Assembly: GCF_024679095.1 (NCBI RefSeq)
Contig: NC_066515.1
Coordinates: forward strand, 23,987,887-24,051,886
DNA: 64,000 nucleotides
Origin: Eriocheir sinensis
Taxonomy: Eukaryota; Arthropoda; Malacostraca; Decapoda; Varunidae
Direction of reading: 5' to 3'
A program made the translations under genes and the position numbers. Under the pieces are notes generated by a model, which was given only the letters and a program-made list of their open reading frames with translations, did no database searches and was not told where the DNA came from. Positions within the stretch are counted from its first letter, which is position 1. Each line of letters begins with the position of its first letter. Below, piece after piece: positions 23,481 through 33,969 of this stretch.

Positions 23481-23885
23481 TTCTCCGCACCTCTACCCGT
23501 AATTCATCTATCCACCATATACTCTTCACTAATTATTATCCTTCCTTATATCTGTTACTTTTATTCTCTGCGTCTCTTTTGAAGTCCATCTCTCCACTGT
23601 ATGCTCTTCTCCACTCTACTTTTCTTTGTTATTTTCCTTCTCTAAACCTCAAGTCCATCACTGCACTGTATACTCTGTTTCTCTCTCAATTTCCTTTCAT
23701 ATACTCTTCGTCTCCTTCTCAATCTCCTTTCTTATATATTTTGTTTCCCTCTCGATCTTCTTCCTTCATCAGGGTCTCTTCAGTCTCTTCTAACAGGCTC
23801 TTCATCTTCTCTTCCTCACCACATGACCGGACTATCTCACCTTTTCCTTCCTTATCATCTCTTAATCACACCTTCCACTACTGCT
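23481..23885. other. TC-rich decayed repeat flank, no gene
   Basis: TCTCTCCACTGTATRCTCT-like phrases recur (23595, 23662), apparently remnants of the neighbouring array. The 142-codon open frame here is Ser/Leu/Phe-rich with no recognised domain. Confidence 0.45.
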
Positions 23886-24990
23886 AAATTACATACTAGA
23901 AACTAACTCTATATATTGGTACAAAATAAGAGTAGGCCATCTGAAAGTTACAAATAAGAACTTCTAAATCGTTGTTATTGATGAAAATGATAAACGATGT
24001 AATAAGACTTAAGTAAATTTATTGGTGCAAACATAGAGTAGCTCATTAAAAAGCTACAAAGAAGAACATCTAAATCGTTTCTACTGATGAGGATGATAAT
24101 TAATGTTGAAGGAGAGATTGCCCACAAGCTTAATGACATCTTGCTGAATAATATACCAGAAACTAACTAAATATATTGGTGCTAACATACAGTGGGTCAT
24201 TTAATAGCTACAAATATCCGAGTCGTTCCTGTTGATAAGGGTGATAAATGATGATGAGGTAGATTTTGCTCACTGTTAATGACATCTTGCTGAATAATAA
24301 CCAGAAACTAACTAACTGTATTGGTGCAAACTTACAGTGGGTCATTTAATAGCTACAAATATCCGAGTCGTTCCTGTTGATAAGGGTGATAAATGATGAT
24401 GAGGTAGATTTTGCTCACTGTTAATGACATCTTGCTGAATAATAATCAGAAACTAACTAACTGTATTGGTGCAAACTTACAGTGGGTCATTTAAAAGCTA
24501 CAAATATCCGAGTCGTTCCTGTTGATAAGGGTGATAAATAATGATGAAGTAGATTTTGCCCACAAGGTTAATGACATTTTGCTGAGTAATATACCAAAAA
24601 CCATCTAGATATATTGGTGCTAACATACAGTGGGTCATTTAAAAGCTACAAACATCTAAATCGTTCCAGCTGATAAGGGTGTGATAAATTACGTGAAGTA
24701 CATTTTGCTCACACGGTTAATGACATCTTGCTGAATAATATACCAGAAACTAACTAAATAAATTGGGGCAAACATACAGTGGGTCATTTAAAAGCTGCAA
24801 ACATCTGAATCGTTCTTGCTGATGAGTGTGATAAATAATGATGAAGTAGATTTTGCTCATAAGGTTAATGACATCTTGCTGAATAATATAAAAGAAACTA
24901 ACTGTATATATTGGAGCTAACTTACAGTGGGTCATTCAAACATCTAAATCGCTCCAGCTGATAAGGGTATGATAAATTGCGTGTCTGAAG
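23885..24990. repeat. 145-149 bp AT-rich tandem array, about 8 units
   Basis: AGTGGGTCATTTAA(A/T)AGCT recurs at 24191, 24336, 24481, 24629, 24778 and 24926, spaced 145, 145, 148, 149 and 148 bp. Two older units lie to the left (about 23931 and 24037). Each unit contains TGCTGAATAATA, CAGAAACTAACT and GATAAGGGTGATAAAT. Similarity between units 24191-24540 is highest, again showing a homogenised core with decayed edges. Confidence 0.95.
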
Positions 24991-25410
24991 GAGAGTTTGC
25001 CCACAAGCCAGATAACACAAACGAGGCAGCCGGACACAGACCCAAACAAATAGCACCAACAAGAAGCCGAGTGTTCGTAAATCATAATAATAATGCCGAG
25101 AATATATCGTTTAGCATCACTTCAAGAAACGTGGCCGCGGCAATAAATAACAGTCACGATTCGCTTTGCTTCACAGCGTTAAGAGCGAGCGCTACGATCG
25201 GGATCATTAGGGGAAAAACTTGTAGTGCTCCCGGCTCCGTTTTAATGGTTTACTTATGCTTTGAACCGCCCTGTGTGTGTGTGTTTTTTTTTCTCTCTCT
25301 CTCTCCTCTCTTACTCTTCAATAATTTCGTCTTCGAGTTTCACGTTCACTGATTTCCCACGCTTTGAGGTCCTCCATCGCGGTGAAACGAAACATGTTGC
25401 ATTCTCGAAG
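24991..25410. other. Unique island between arrays, no gene
   Basis: Complex sequence. The 127-codon open frame 24969-25352 has no recognised domain and ends in a TC-rich low-complexity stretch, so it is not called as a gene. Confidence 0.4.
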
Positions 25411-25411
25411 T

Positions 25412-25840
25412 GGGTATTAGGGATGTATTTGTGTATGTAACTTGCAAGGGCCATATCTGTTAACATTTCGAGGGATGCACACCTACATTTGACATGGCTT
25501 TCGTGGAGGTTGCTGTGGGTATTTCCATGGGTGGTTTTATGAGCCTAGTGATAGTTTGTGTTAGGGAAGTCTTTGTGTAACTTGCTAAGGCTCATATTTG
25601 TTAACATTTCGAGGCATGCACACCTACATTTGACATGGCTTTCGTTGAGCTTGTGGGTATTTCCATGGGTGATTTTAAGAGCCTAGTGATAGTTTGTGTT
25701 AGGGAAGTCTTTGTGTAACTTGCTAAAGCTCATATTCGTTAACATTTCGAGGCATGCACTCCTACAGTTGATAAGGCTTTCGTTTGGTTGTGGGTATTTA
25801 TTTCCTTGAGCAGTTTTATGACCTTAGTGAAAGTTTGACA
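25412..25840. repeat. 138-141 bp tandem repeat, 3 copies
   Basis: GTTAACATTTCGAGG recurs at 25459, 25600 and 25738 (spacings 141 and 138). The units share TTTGTGTAACTTGCTAA, ACATTTGACATGGCTTTCG and GCCTAGTGATAGTTTGTG. The third unit is more diverged on its right half. Confidence 0.93.
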
Positions 25841-26270
25841 AGGCCTCTGCACCATGAATGTCAAAACCACTCTTGAGAACCCGACTAATCTTCTCTGTCT
25901 GGCCTTTGAAAATAGAGCCGAAAGCGTCTGCAAATAACGGGTCTTTCATCCACCTGACTCGCCGCGTGTTCCAGTGATCCTTTTCCCTTCCCTGGTCCTC
26001 AACGCGGCTCGGTGTCAGTAGTGCGTGAGGCGTGAGAGGCTTGGCTTATGTCTGGAAGAGTATGTTTCTTGCCACTTGGTGTGTGTAGTCATTTATATAA
26101 TTGAATGTTTACTGTAATTGCTGCTGCTGAAACTTTGGCTGCTTCTGGGTCTGTTACTGTTGTTGCTGCGTCTGGTCCTGTTTGCTGTTCCTTCTGTTGC
26201 TGTTTCTGTTATTGGTGGACCCCTTTTGGTGATGATTCTGTGATTACTCCTACCCTCCCGAAATTGACCC
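25841..26270. other. Unique sequence, no gene
   Basis: Mixed sequence with a (TGC/TTC)-rich patch at 26115-26210. The small open frames have no recognised domains. Confidence 0.35.
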
Positions 26271-26274
26271 TTCT

Positions 26275-26393
26275 TTCGGCCACCTCTTTGGATTCTTTTT
26301 AGGAGCAGCGAGTAGCGGGCTTTTTTTTTTATTATTGTTTCCTTTTTTGTGTGCCCTTGAGCTGTCTCCTTTGTTGTAAAAAAAAAAAAAAAA
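26275..26393 (+). mobile_element. Short poly(A)-tailed retroposon, copy A
   Basis: The copy begins TTCGGCCACCTCTTTGG, contains AGGAGCAGCGAGTAGCGGG followed by a T-rich linker, then GCCCTTGAGCTGTCTCC and TTTGTTGT, and ends in a 16-nt A run. A copy at 46143-46262 matches almost base for base and begins at the same point, so the 5' end appears real or is a recurrent truncation site. The A tail runs directly into an (ACT)n/(ACA)n microsatellite to 26462. It has no coding capacity and no visible Pol III A/B boxes. It could be a SINE-like unit or the 3' end of a LINE. Confidence 0.75.
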
Positions 26394-26423
26394 CTACTAC
26401 TACTACAACTACAACTACAATTA

Positions 26424-26462
<39 letters not shown>
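26394..26462. repeat. (ACT)n/(ACA)n microsatellite at retroposon tail
   Basis: It begins immediately after the A tail of retroposon copy A and includes at least 12 uninterrupted ACT triplets at the right end. This is consistent with a microsatellite seeded by a retroposon tail. Confidence 0.93.
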
Positions 26463-26730
26463 ATACACAGTTGCCACCACCACTACAGCTGCTGCCCATC
26501 ACTAACCTCATTATTACCAGCACCATCATTACCACAACCACCATCAGGGGCAAAAAACATCATTATTGCAGTCACTATCTCTAATGGCCGTCATCATTAC
26601 AATCATGCACCGCCACTAATGCCTTTATGGTGACTGTAAACAGGACCGCCGCCATCATCACCACCACATCCTTCCATTGCGGTGCGGCGGACTCCTGCTC
26701 CACGTTCGATTCCCGCTGGATGACTAACCT

Positions 26731-27180
26731 CTCTCAACCCAACTTTTTTTTCCTCCTCTTGTTTTTGTTTTTTCTTCCTCCTCGTCGAATTCGTCCTCTT
26801 TTTCTCATTCCTCTCTCAACCCAACTTTTTTTTCCTCCTCTTGTTTTTGTTTTTTCTTCCTCCTCCTCGTCGTCTTCGTCCTCTTGTCTCATTCCCGTTT
26901 CTCTTGTATAACCGACTTCCATTACCTCTTCCTCCTCCTCTTCCTCTTCCTCCTCCTCTTCTTCCTTGTTCTCGTTCTTATCCTCACTACCAACACCACG
27001 GTCTTTTCCTCTTGTTTTTTTTTGTTTTGTTTTTCCTCCTCGTCTTCGTCCTCTTTCCTCATTCCCGTTTCTCTTGTATAACCGACTTCCATTACCTCTT
27101 CCTCCTCCTCTTCCTCTTCCTCCTCTTCTTCCTTGTTCTCGTTCTTAACCTCTTCCTCTTCCTCCTATAAGCCACTGTCA
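26731..27180. repeat. CTC/CTT-rich duplications of 82 and 170 bp
   Basis: CTCTCAACCCAACTTTTTTT recurs at 26731 and 26813 (82 bp apart). ATTCCCGTTTCTCTTGTATA recurs at 26891 and 27061 (170 bp apart), each followed by ACCGACTTCCATTACCTCTT. A third copy of the latter motif lies at 27821. Confidence 0.88.
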
Positions 27181-27860
27181 CCTCTTCCTCCTCTTTCACT
27201 TTGTCCTCCTCGTCTTCCTTTGTCTTCCTCCACCATCCCACTGTCACCACCATCCCTTCTCCTCCTCCTCCTCCTCCTCGTCGGTGACCTGCATAGGCGT
27301 AAGTCATCATGTGTTTGGTAGGCAGGAACTCCCTTGGTCTACTCTCTCTCTGAGGTAACACAGGAAACGTTTTAGCCCGGCATTTCGATCACTCGGCCAC
27401 CATTACTTTATTATTTTTTTTAACCCATTACGTGTATGTAGTTCACTCATTTCGTTGTCACCTGAACGTTAAATTTCGTACACGCGTTTTGGTCCTATAG
27501 CGTTTTTTTGGGCCCTTCGTCGTCTTTCATATTCCTTGATTCCTGTTTCTATTTTATGTTCGTCGCACGTGATACAACTTTTTATGTGGGCGAGTGTAAT
27601 AAATAAGGCCGTAAAGTCTCGTTTATGTGATATCTCCGACAGTGGAAATAGTACATCCGGCTGTTCCCGCGTGGCTGTAGACTGTTCTTCTTATGTTTTG
27701 TTTATTTTCATTCTTTGGTCCACTCGGCATCTTGTTTCCAGCGGCGCCACACTCGTTCGTTCGCTCCCATTTCTTGACTTTGTTCTGTATTTAAGCAATT
27801 CTATTTTTTTTTTACATCATTCCCGTTTCTCTTGTATAACCAATCATCACCTCTTCCTCC
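27181..27860. other. CTC-rich then unique sequence, no gene
   Basis: CTC-rich to about 27280, then ordinary sequence. A third copy of the ATTCCCGTTTCTCTTGTATA motif lies at 27821, about 45 bp before the truncated retroposon copy D. No gene is recognised. Confidence 0.4.
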
Positions 27861-27867
27861 TCCTCCT

Positions 27868-27923
27868 CTTTTTGTTGCCCTTGAGCTATCTCCTTTGTTG
27901 TAAAAAAAAATAATAATAATAAT
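27868..27923 (+). mobile_element. Short retroposon, copy D (5'-truncated)
   Basis: Only the distal half is present: TTGTTGCCCTTGAGCTATC, then TCCTTTGTTGT and an A run at 27902-27910 that continues as (TAA)n. This matches the ends of copies A-C and shows the usual 5' truncation of target-primed retroposition. The simple-repeat extension of the tail resembles copy A. Confidence 0.6.
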
Positions 27924-28300
27924 CGTCTTTCTTTTCCTTTCAATTCCCTTCTTCACTTCTCTTTCTGCTCCACTTTCGGATCTTCCACCGCCTCTCCTTT
28001 TCCTTTTAATTCCCTTTTCCTCTTCTCTTTTTGGTTTACATTTGAATCCCTCCTTTCCTTTCTCTCCTCCCCTCTCTCCTTTCCATCCTCCTTCTTTTTC
28101 TCCTTCATTTCCTTTGTCATTTCCCTTTCTGCTCCACACTTGAACTTTACTTTGTCACCTCTTTGTCCTCCTCCTTGTCCTCCTCCTCTTCATATTCTCC
28201 CTCGCTTTCCCTCGTCCTCCTCGTCCTCCTCCTCATTCCCTCCCTCGTTTCCCCTCCTCCTCCTCATTCCCTCCCTCGCTTCCCCCACTCCTCCCTCCGC
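27924..28300. repeat. Polypyrimidine tract
   Basis: TTCCCTTTTCC/CTCC-type sequence with two similar phrases (TTTCTGCTCCACTTT at 27962, TTTCTGCTCCACACTT at 28127) about 165 bp apart. Purines are rare on the plus strand. Confidence 0.8.
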
Positions 28301-28517
28301 GCCGATTGGACCAACAAAAGGCCATCGCTGATTCCCTTTGGCCTCGTCGCCTGGATCTCCATAACACCTCCTTTGAAGTCCCGTGTAAACAAAGGCACGT
28401 GTTCCCGCGCTGTGAGGCCCCAAAGAACCTCGCTAATTAGAGGCGCCTCGTAAATAATTTGCTGCAGACGCTCCCAACACTAAAGGAATGAGGACTTGAT
28501 GATGCCGGGGAGGGGGC

Positions 28518-28518
<1 letters not shown>
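28301..28518. other. Unique island with CCAAT-type motif, no gene
   Basis: Contains CCGATTGGACC at 28300-28310 and complex sequence to 28500. No gene is recognised. Confidence 0.35.

Positions 28519-28520
<2 letters not shown>

Positions 28521-28571
<51 letters not shown>
28521..28571. repeat. (GA)n microsatellite
   Basis: A perfect GA repeat of 51 bp. Confidence 0.97.
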
Positions 28572-28575
<4 letters not shown>

Positions 28576-28679
28576 CTAATATTGTCTTCCGGTTAGTACA
28601 CAAACAGACAGACACAAGCGTATATAACAGCCTTCCTTCGTCTGTATTTCCTCCTGCCTACGACTGCGACTACGAGGGG

Positions 28680-28915
28680 TCTATGTTATGTCGGCGATGG
28701 GTCTGAATAGGTCAGGGTGGGGTCGGCGAGTGGTCTGGTGGAGTCGCCAAGGGGTCTGGAAGGGGTCGGCGATTGGTCTGGACAGGGTCGTCAAGGGGTC
28801 TGGTTGGGGTCAGCAAGGGTCTGGTTGGGGTCGGCAAGGGGTCTGTAGGGTGTCGGCGATAGGTCTGGGAAGGGTCGGCGAGTGGTCGGGGTAGGGTCGG
28901 CGAGGGTCGGCCCAT
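28680..28915. repeat. GGGTCGGCGA-type minisatellite, 23-25 bp units
   Basis: About nine imperfect units around GGGGTCGGCGAGTGGTCTGG. The plus strand is G-rich throughout with many GGG/GGGG runs. The open frames on both strands (plus 28688-28894, minus 28712-28915) are products of the repeat. Confidence 0.88.
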
Positions 28916-29139
28916 CTTATCCCCTGTTCCAGACCCGTCCTGCCTGCATTAAGGGGGGATTAGCTCCTTCCTGGCGGGGCGGAACGTTCTGATGACGTCC
29001 TGATGGGTCTCTCAATGGCATTAGTTGGCGATACGAGCGTCAGGAGAAGAATTTATGGCCCTCGCCCTCCCCGCCCTCGCCTCCATCGCCGCCGTCTCCT
29101 TCTCCTTCCATTCCTGCCTCTTAAGCCTGTTCTCTTGTA

Positions 29140-29143
<4 letters not shown>

Positions 29144-29213
<70 letters not shown>
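29144..29213. repeat. (CT)n microsatellite
   Basis: A perfect CT repeat of 70 bp. The (GA)n at 28521-28571, about 570 bp upstream, is complementary. Confidence 0.97.
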
Positions 29214-29217
<4 letters not shown>

Positions 29218-29780
29218 CCGTGTATCTTATGGCCTATTGGTTATTTATATTTATCTTAACTTATCATTCATATATTAACTCTTATATTTCGGTATTTTGC
29301 TTCCCCTTTGGTTTTCTTATTAGGTTTTACAAAAATAATATGTATTCAATAGTGATAAGGAACGTATTTTTTCTCTAATCTTGTTTTTGAGTCACCGCAT
29401 ATTTTGGTCAAACTTCTCCATTCCTTACTCATGGTTTACGAGTGTTTTACGAGCGGCGCCGCGTGCTACGTTTGGGTATCAGGGGCTGGCGAAGGAAGGA
29501 AGCATCGACGTCTTCCAGGAATTAATTATCTGGGACTTATTTTTCTCGGGTACATGTTTTCCGGGCCGCCAATAAACTCCCATAATAACCTGATTCACGG
29601 GGCGATGCGATATGAGAAGCGACGGAAGAATCAGGATATTTTTCTCCAATTTATGCTTCTATGTCATGCTTCACGGTTATTTATATTTCTCGTTCTTTTC
29701 GTCTAATCTCCAAAAAAATGTTGTTTATAGGGCGTCTGTAACATATGAAGCTCCTCTGTTTTGGTTCACTGCCGGAAACA
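29214..29780. other. Unique AT-rich island, no gene
   Basis: AT-rich to 29400, then a complex segment (29400-29660) with TTAATTATC and GCCAATAAACTCC. No gene is recognised. It is a candidate noncoding regulatory island only by its sequence complexity. Confidence 0.35.
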
Positions 29781-30282
29781 TGCTTCACTTCCCTTCCCTT
29801 CACCCCTCCGTCCCATCCCTCACTTCATTTTCTCTCCCGTCTCACCCCATCTGTCTCCCTCCCTTTATCCTGTCTTCCCCTGCCTCCATTTTTATATATT
29901 ACGTCTCCTTCCCTCCTCTCACACTTCCCCGTTCTCCCTCATTTCTCTTTCCTCGTCCGTTTTCCCATATCCACCATTTATCTTACTTTACCATCACTCC
30001 CTCTCATCCTATTTCTGTTTCTCTTCTTTATGCTCTCCTTTGCTTCCCTCCGTGTCCGCCATTCTCGTTATTAGCTCTTACCGCATACCCTTTAGATGCC
30101 CTTCCATGCACATCCCTTCACGGCATTTTAACTCCCATTTACATATATCCCTTGATCTGTTTTCCTTCCTCTCCTCCCCTCCTTTGTTTTCTCTCTCTAC
30201 ACCTCCTTCTCTTCATCCCTCCTTCCCTTCTTTCTTTCACATTCTCTCCTATTCAAAATCCATGGCATCATCCACTTTCTAT

Positions 30283-30283
<1 letters not shown>
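29781..30283. repeat. TC-rich tract
   Basis: CCCTTCCCTTCAC/CTCC-rich DNA with reduced purine content. Long overlapping open frames in several frames show it is compositional. Confidence 0.7.

Positions 30284-30344
<61 letters not shown>
30284..30344. repeat. (CA)n microsatellite
   Basis: A perfect CA repeat of about 60 bp, followed by CCAC/CATCCAC-rich DNA to about 30640 (TCCACAC, CATCCACT phrases). Confidence 0.96.
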
Positions 30345-30345
<1 letters not shown>

Positions 30346-30689
30346 ACCAACGTTTTGACTCCACACCGCTTCCACAAACCCGTTCCTGTCCACACTATCA
30401 AAACCAAGGCTCGTTTCAGAGGCTATCCACATGTATCCACTCTCTCCCACCTTCTGTCCACATCCTTTTAGCTCTCATCCACACACACACATACATCCAC
30501 CTCGCCTCCACACCACACCAACACACTTCCCTGTCAGACGTATACAACCAACACAGCCCCATTTACAAAACACATCCACTTGCATCCACTCCACTCTCCC
30601 TCATCCGCGCCATCCACCCCGCATCCATCCGCCCGCCCGCCGCCCAGCCCGAGGTATCCGCAGAGGGCTATAAATTGCGCTGAAGCCCC

Positions 30690-31500
30690 TTGAAGCTTTA
30701 ATCTGACTAAGAGGTGAAAGAACATTTGTTACGGAAGGATAAAGTGGATTTATTGAGTCATATTTCTCTTGAGGAGCTGATACCCGGAGACCCTTTCGCT
30801 GTTTATCTTGTGGGGGGAGAGAGAGAGAGAGAAGGGAGGGAGGGAGAGCGAGGGAGGGAGGTAAAGAGAGAGAGGACAAAGGGAATGGGGAAAATAGCTT
30901 GGCGGAGGGGGAGATGAGGAGAATGAAGGAGGGATGGAGGGAGCGCGGTAATGGAGGAGTAAATAAAAGTGAGTAAGAAAGATGGGACGAGGAAAGAGTA
31001 TACACTAAATCTGAAGGGTTTTGAAAGGGATGAGGAAGAGAGGGATGGGGAAAAATAAGATAGAGGAAGTAGTTGAAAGAGACGTGGAATAGGGGAAGGA
31101 AGAGTAAAGAGAGGCGATATTTGAAAGCAAAGGAAGGGAATGAGGAGGAAAAGAAAGGAGAAAAGAGCGGATTTAAGAGAATGAAGATGAGAGAGAATGA
31201 GGGAGAGGGAGAATGGAAGGAAGTTCACGAAGAGAGGAAAATGTGATTGGTGAGAGAGAAGAAGGAAGGAACCATAAGAAAGAGAGAATATGACTACGAG
31301 AGAGAGAGAGAGAGAGAGAGAGGCAGAGAGACAGACAGCCAGACACAGACAGCTAACAATGATACACCCGTGATAACAAGTAAGGAAGACAGAACAAGAA
31401 TGAGAAAGGGAGGAGGAGAGGACAGAGGAGGGAGGCAAAAGGGGTGCTCTAGGTCACAAAGGAGGGAGGGAGGGAGGGAAATGGCCGGCAATAAACCTTA
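30690..31500. repeat. Purine-rich region with short (GA)n tracts
   Basis: AG-rich with GA runs at 30817-30832 and 31300-31322 and GGGA runs at 31461-31478. The 211-codon minus-strand Ser/Leu frame (30803-31438) has no domain. Confidence 0.7.
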
Positions 31501-32250
31501 ATGTGTCCCGGTGTTGCATAAATACTGCATTAATACAACTCCCTGCACCCCCTCACCCCCTCCACCCCCCCAGCTCCAGGGCTTACAAGGGAGGGGGTGA
31601 GGAGGGGGATGGTGGTAGAGGGCGTGGTAGTAAATTTAAGTACCTCCCTCCGTCCCTCTGTTGGCTAAGTAATAAAGTAACTAGGGTGACGTACTTAGCA
31701 GATTTGACACGCTGGTAGGGAAGACAAGTGGCGGCTGCTGTCTGCCGTGGCTCATAAGTGTTAAAGTACAGAGTCATATATAAGTTTTTAAGCCAGACTT
31801 GTGACCCGGATAAGTAAGTAATGCCCCGCGTCTGATCCGCGTTGTAAGTAATAAAGTGGGTTAAGTAACTGCGCCGGGAGAGAGATATTTAACATGAACC
31901 ATCGCTTACCGTCGAGATAAGGAGCGGGACCTGTCTAAGACGCGTTCTAACTAATAATATGACAACATTAATGAAGATAGTTATGTAAATTCTGGCGGCA
32001 GGTGAGCAGGGTGCATGTTCGCCTTTCCTTGAGCCTCGCCCGAAGTATAATATTTTTTTTTTCTTTTCTCGCGGTGTAAAAAGCGTAACGTGTTTATCAG
32101 CATTAGAACGTAAGTATTTCCTCTGGCTCTTAATCGGGTACACGCCACGTTGACTTTTGTTTATGGAGAGCTATTTTTCGTGTGTCAGCGTCATGTTCGT
32201 AAGTCACAGCGGAGATTAAACAACTTCCGAGTCATGTTCTCATCAACGCT
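31501..32250. other. Unique island, no gene
   Basis: Complex, non-repetitive sequence. TAAGTAATAAAGT occurs exactly at 31666 and 31844 (178 bp apart), with further TAAGTAA cores between and after, suggesting a decayed tandem duplication. No open frame has recognisable content. Confidence 0.4.
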
Positions 32251-32465
32251 ACACGACACACACACACGCACACACGCACACACACACACACACACAGACA
32301 CACACACAGAGACACACAGACGCTCACTCACACAAAAACAGACTTAACCAAAACGAAAGAGACAGAAAGAAACAGACAGACAGGAAGAGAAAGGGAAACA
32401 GATGCAGAGAGAGAGAGAGCGCTCCTCCCATCCCCCCTTCCCCTTCTCACACACACGCACACACG
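32251..32465. repeat. CACA/GACA/GAGA-rich simple sequence
   Basis: Imperfect CA repeat at about 32255-32315 with CG and GA interruptions, then ACAGAAAGA-type DNA and a (GA)n at 32405-32420. Confidence 0.88.
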
Positions 32466-32774
32466 CAAGAAGTGACTACATGGAGGGGGAGAAACAGGAA
32501 GAGAAATTGGGCTACCGTAACAAGAAGGACCCAGCGCACTCCCCCTCCTCTCTCCCCCTTCCCCCCATCTTTGCTGCGCCCCGCCCGTCTCTCAGCCCAC
32601 CCCGCGTGCTAAATAAGAGTGCTGGCGCGATAGCATCAGCAATTAGTGCTGTAAACCACTCAATACTATCACAGCATCTCCGGCAAATTGCTCCTCCGCC
32701 ATTACATCCTTCCTGACCACTAAACACCGGCTCTTTAATATTGTCGAATGACGTGTATAGCGTACCTACTGCGT

Positions 32775-32929
32775 GAGAGAGAGAGAGAGAGAGAGACCAA
32801 GGCAGAGACAGAGACAGATAGACAGAGACGGAAAAAGAAAGAGAAAGAATGAGAGAAAGACAGAGAGAGACAGACTGAGAGACAGAGACAGGGAGAAAGA
32901 ATGAGAGAGAATGAGAGAAAGACAGAGAA

Positions 32930-32960
<31 letters not shown>

Positions 32961-33008
32961 GAGAGAATTTCCCGTTTCAGCTGGTCTTTGCTGATGGGCT
33001 GTAAATTG

Positions 33009-33055
<47 letters not shown>
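32775..33055. repeat. (GA)n, (CAGA)n and (CT)n cluster
   Basis: (GA)n at 32776-32796, GAGACAGA-rich DNA to 32965 including (CAGA)n at 32937-32960, then (CT)n at 33012-33053 in inverted relation to the GA tract. Confidence 0.93.
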
Positions 33056-33060
<5 letters not shown>

Positions 33061-33199
33061 CCTTGTCAAAACGTCTATTACTTTTCTCTTTCTCGTTCTC
33101 TCCTCCTCGTCTACTTCCTCTCCTCCCTTCCCGCCTCGTACATCTCTTTCATGTCCGCTTTCATCACTAACAAGAAGAAAACGGATTTAGAATTTAATT

Positions 33200-33345
33200 A
33201 TTTTTGTTGAGAAATAATGGAGGAAAGGAAGAGCAAAGGGGAGGGAAGCACGAGGAGGAGGAGGAGGAGGAGGAAGAGCAAAGGGGAGGGAAGCACGAGG
33301 AGAAGGAGGAGGAGGAGGAGGAGGGAAGAAGAGATGATGATGATA
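33200..33345. repeat. 45-bp purine-rich duplication
   Basis: AGCAAAGGGGAGGGAAGCAC occurs at 33232 and 33277, each followed by a GGA run. A GATGATGAT run follows at 33335. Confidence 0.88.
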
Positions 33346-33395
33346 AGGGTGAAATTCACTTTACACTTTTTTTCATGATTGTGCAGTCATTAAGT

Positions 33396-33398
<3 letters not shown>

Positions 33399-33434
<36 letters not shown>

Positions 33435-33445
33435 AGAGAGAGATA
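33399..33445. repeat. (AC)n then (AG)n
   Basis: A perfect AC repeat of about 33 bp followed by AG repeats. Confidence 0.95.
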
Positions 33446-33449
33446 ACCC

Positions 33450-33875
33450 GCGTGGTTGTAAGGGCGCAGATGCCACGCTTTATTTAAACCAACCCGGCCT
33501 TACGACTTCTATTAGCGTGGAAATAAATCATTGTGCGCCTCTGCCTGCCCCGACTCACCCTCCCCGCACCTGAAGTATTCCGCGCCAGGTTAATTAAGTC
33601 AGGCATCCCGCACAGGTGTTGGCTGGAGGTGCCGAAATCACTTTTAATATCGAATCAATGAATTTCCGAAGTGCCTCTTGAGTCCCCCGCTGCTAGATCA
33701 GGATTATGCCGTAGCGAGAGGCGCCTTCGAACCTGAATGCCGCGAGACCTGATTTGGATGAAGGCATATATCATGAGGCTGTCCGCTGCCAAACATGAGA
33801 TTTTTGTCCGGTGTTGAAGTGGGAGTTTGCGGCCTCTTGCTAATTTTGGGCGATTCTGAGGCGATGAGGTTGTTT
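33450..33875. other. Complex unique island, candidate conserved noncoding element
   Basis: About 400 bp free of simple repeats, with balanced composition and homeodomain-type cores (TTAATTAAG at 33588-33596, AATAAATCA at 33521-33529, TTTTAATATCGAATCAATG at 33643-33661). No open frame, RNA fold or mobile element is recognised. It stands out from the surrounding microsatellite DNA. Regulatory function is inference. Confidence 0.3.
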
Positions 33876-33969
33876 GTTGCGTGTGTGTGTGTGTGTGTGA
33901 TTTAGTGAGGTATTTTCTTTTTTGTCAAGTAATCAGTCTGTCACATTATTTTCTTTTATATTCTCGTAG

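Noticed and set aside
24969..25352. 127-codon open frame between arrays
   Set aside because: It looks less repetitive than most, but it ends in low-complexity sequence, has no recognisable domain and lacks a supported start or splice context.
22421..25840. CRISPR-like array
   Set aside because: Units are 138-149 bp and fully repeated, with no short direct repeat plus unique spacer pattern. The sequence context is eukaryotic.
26680..26725. B-box-like GTTCGATTC at 26704 suggesting a tRNA or tRNA-derived SINE
   Set aside because: No A box at the right distance, no acceptor or anticodon stems could be paired, and no second copy was seen.
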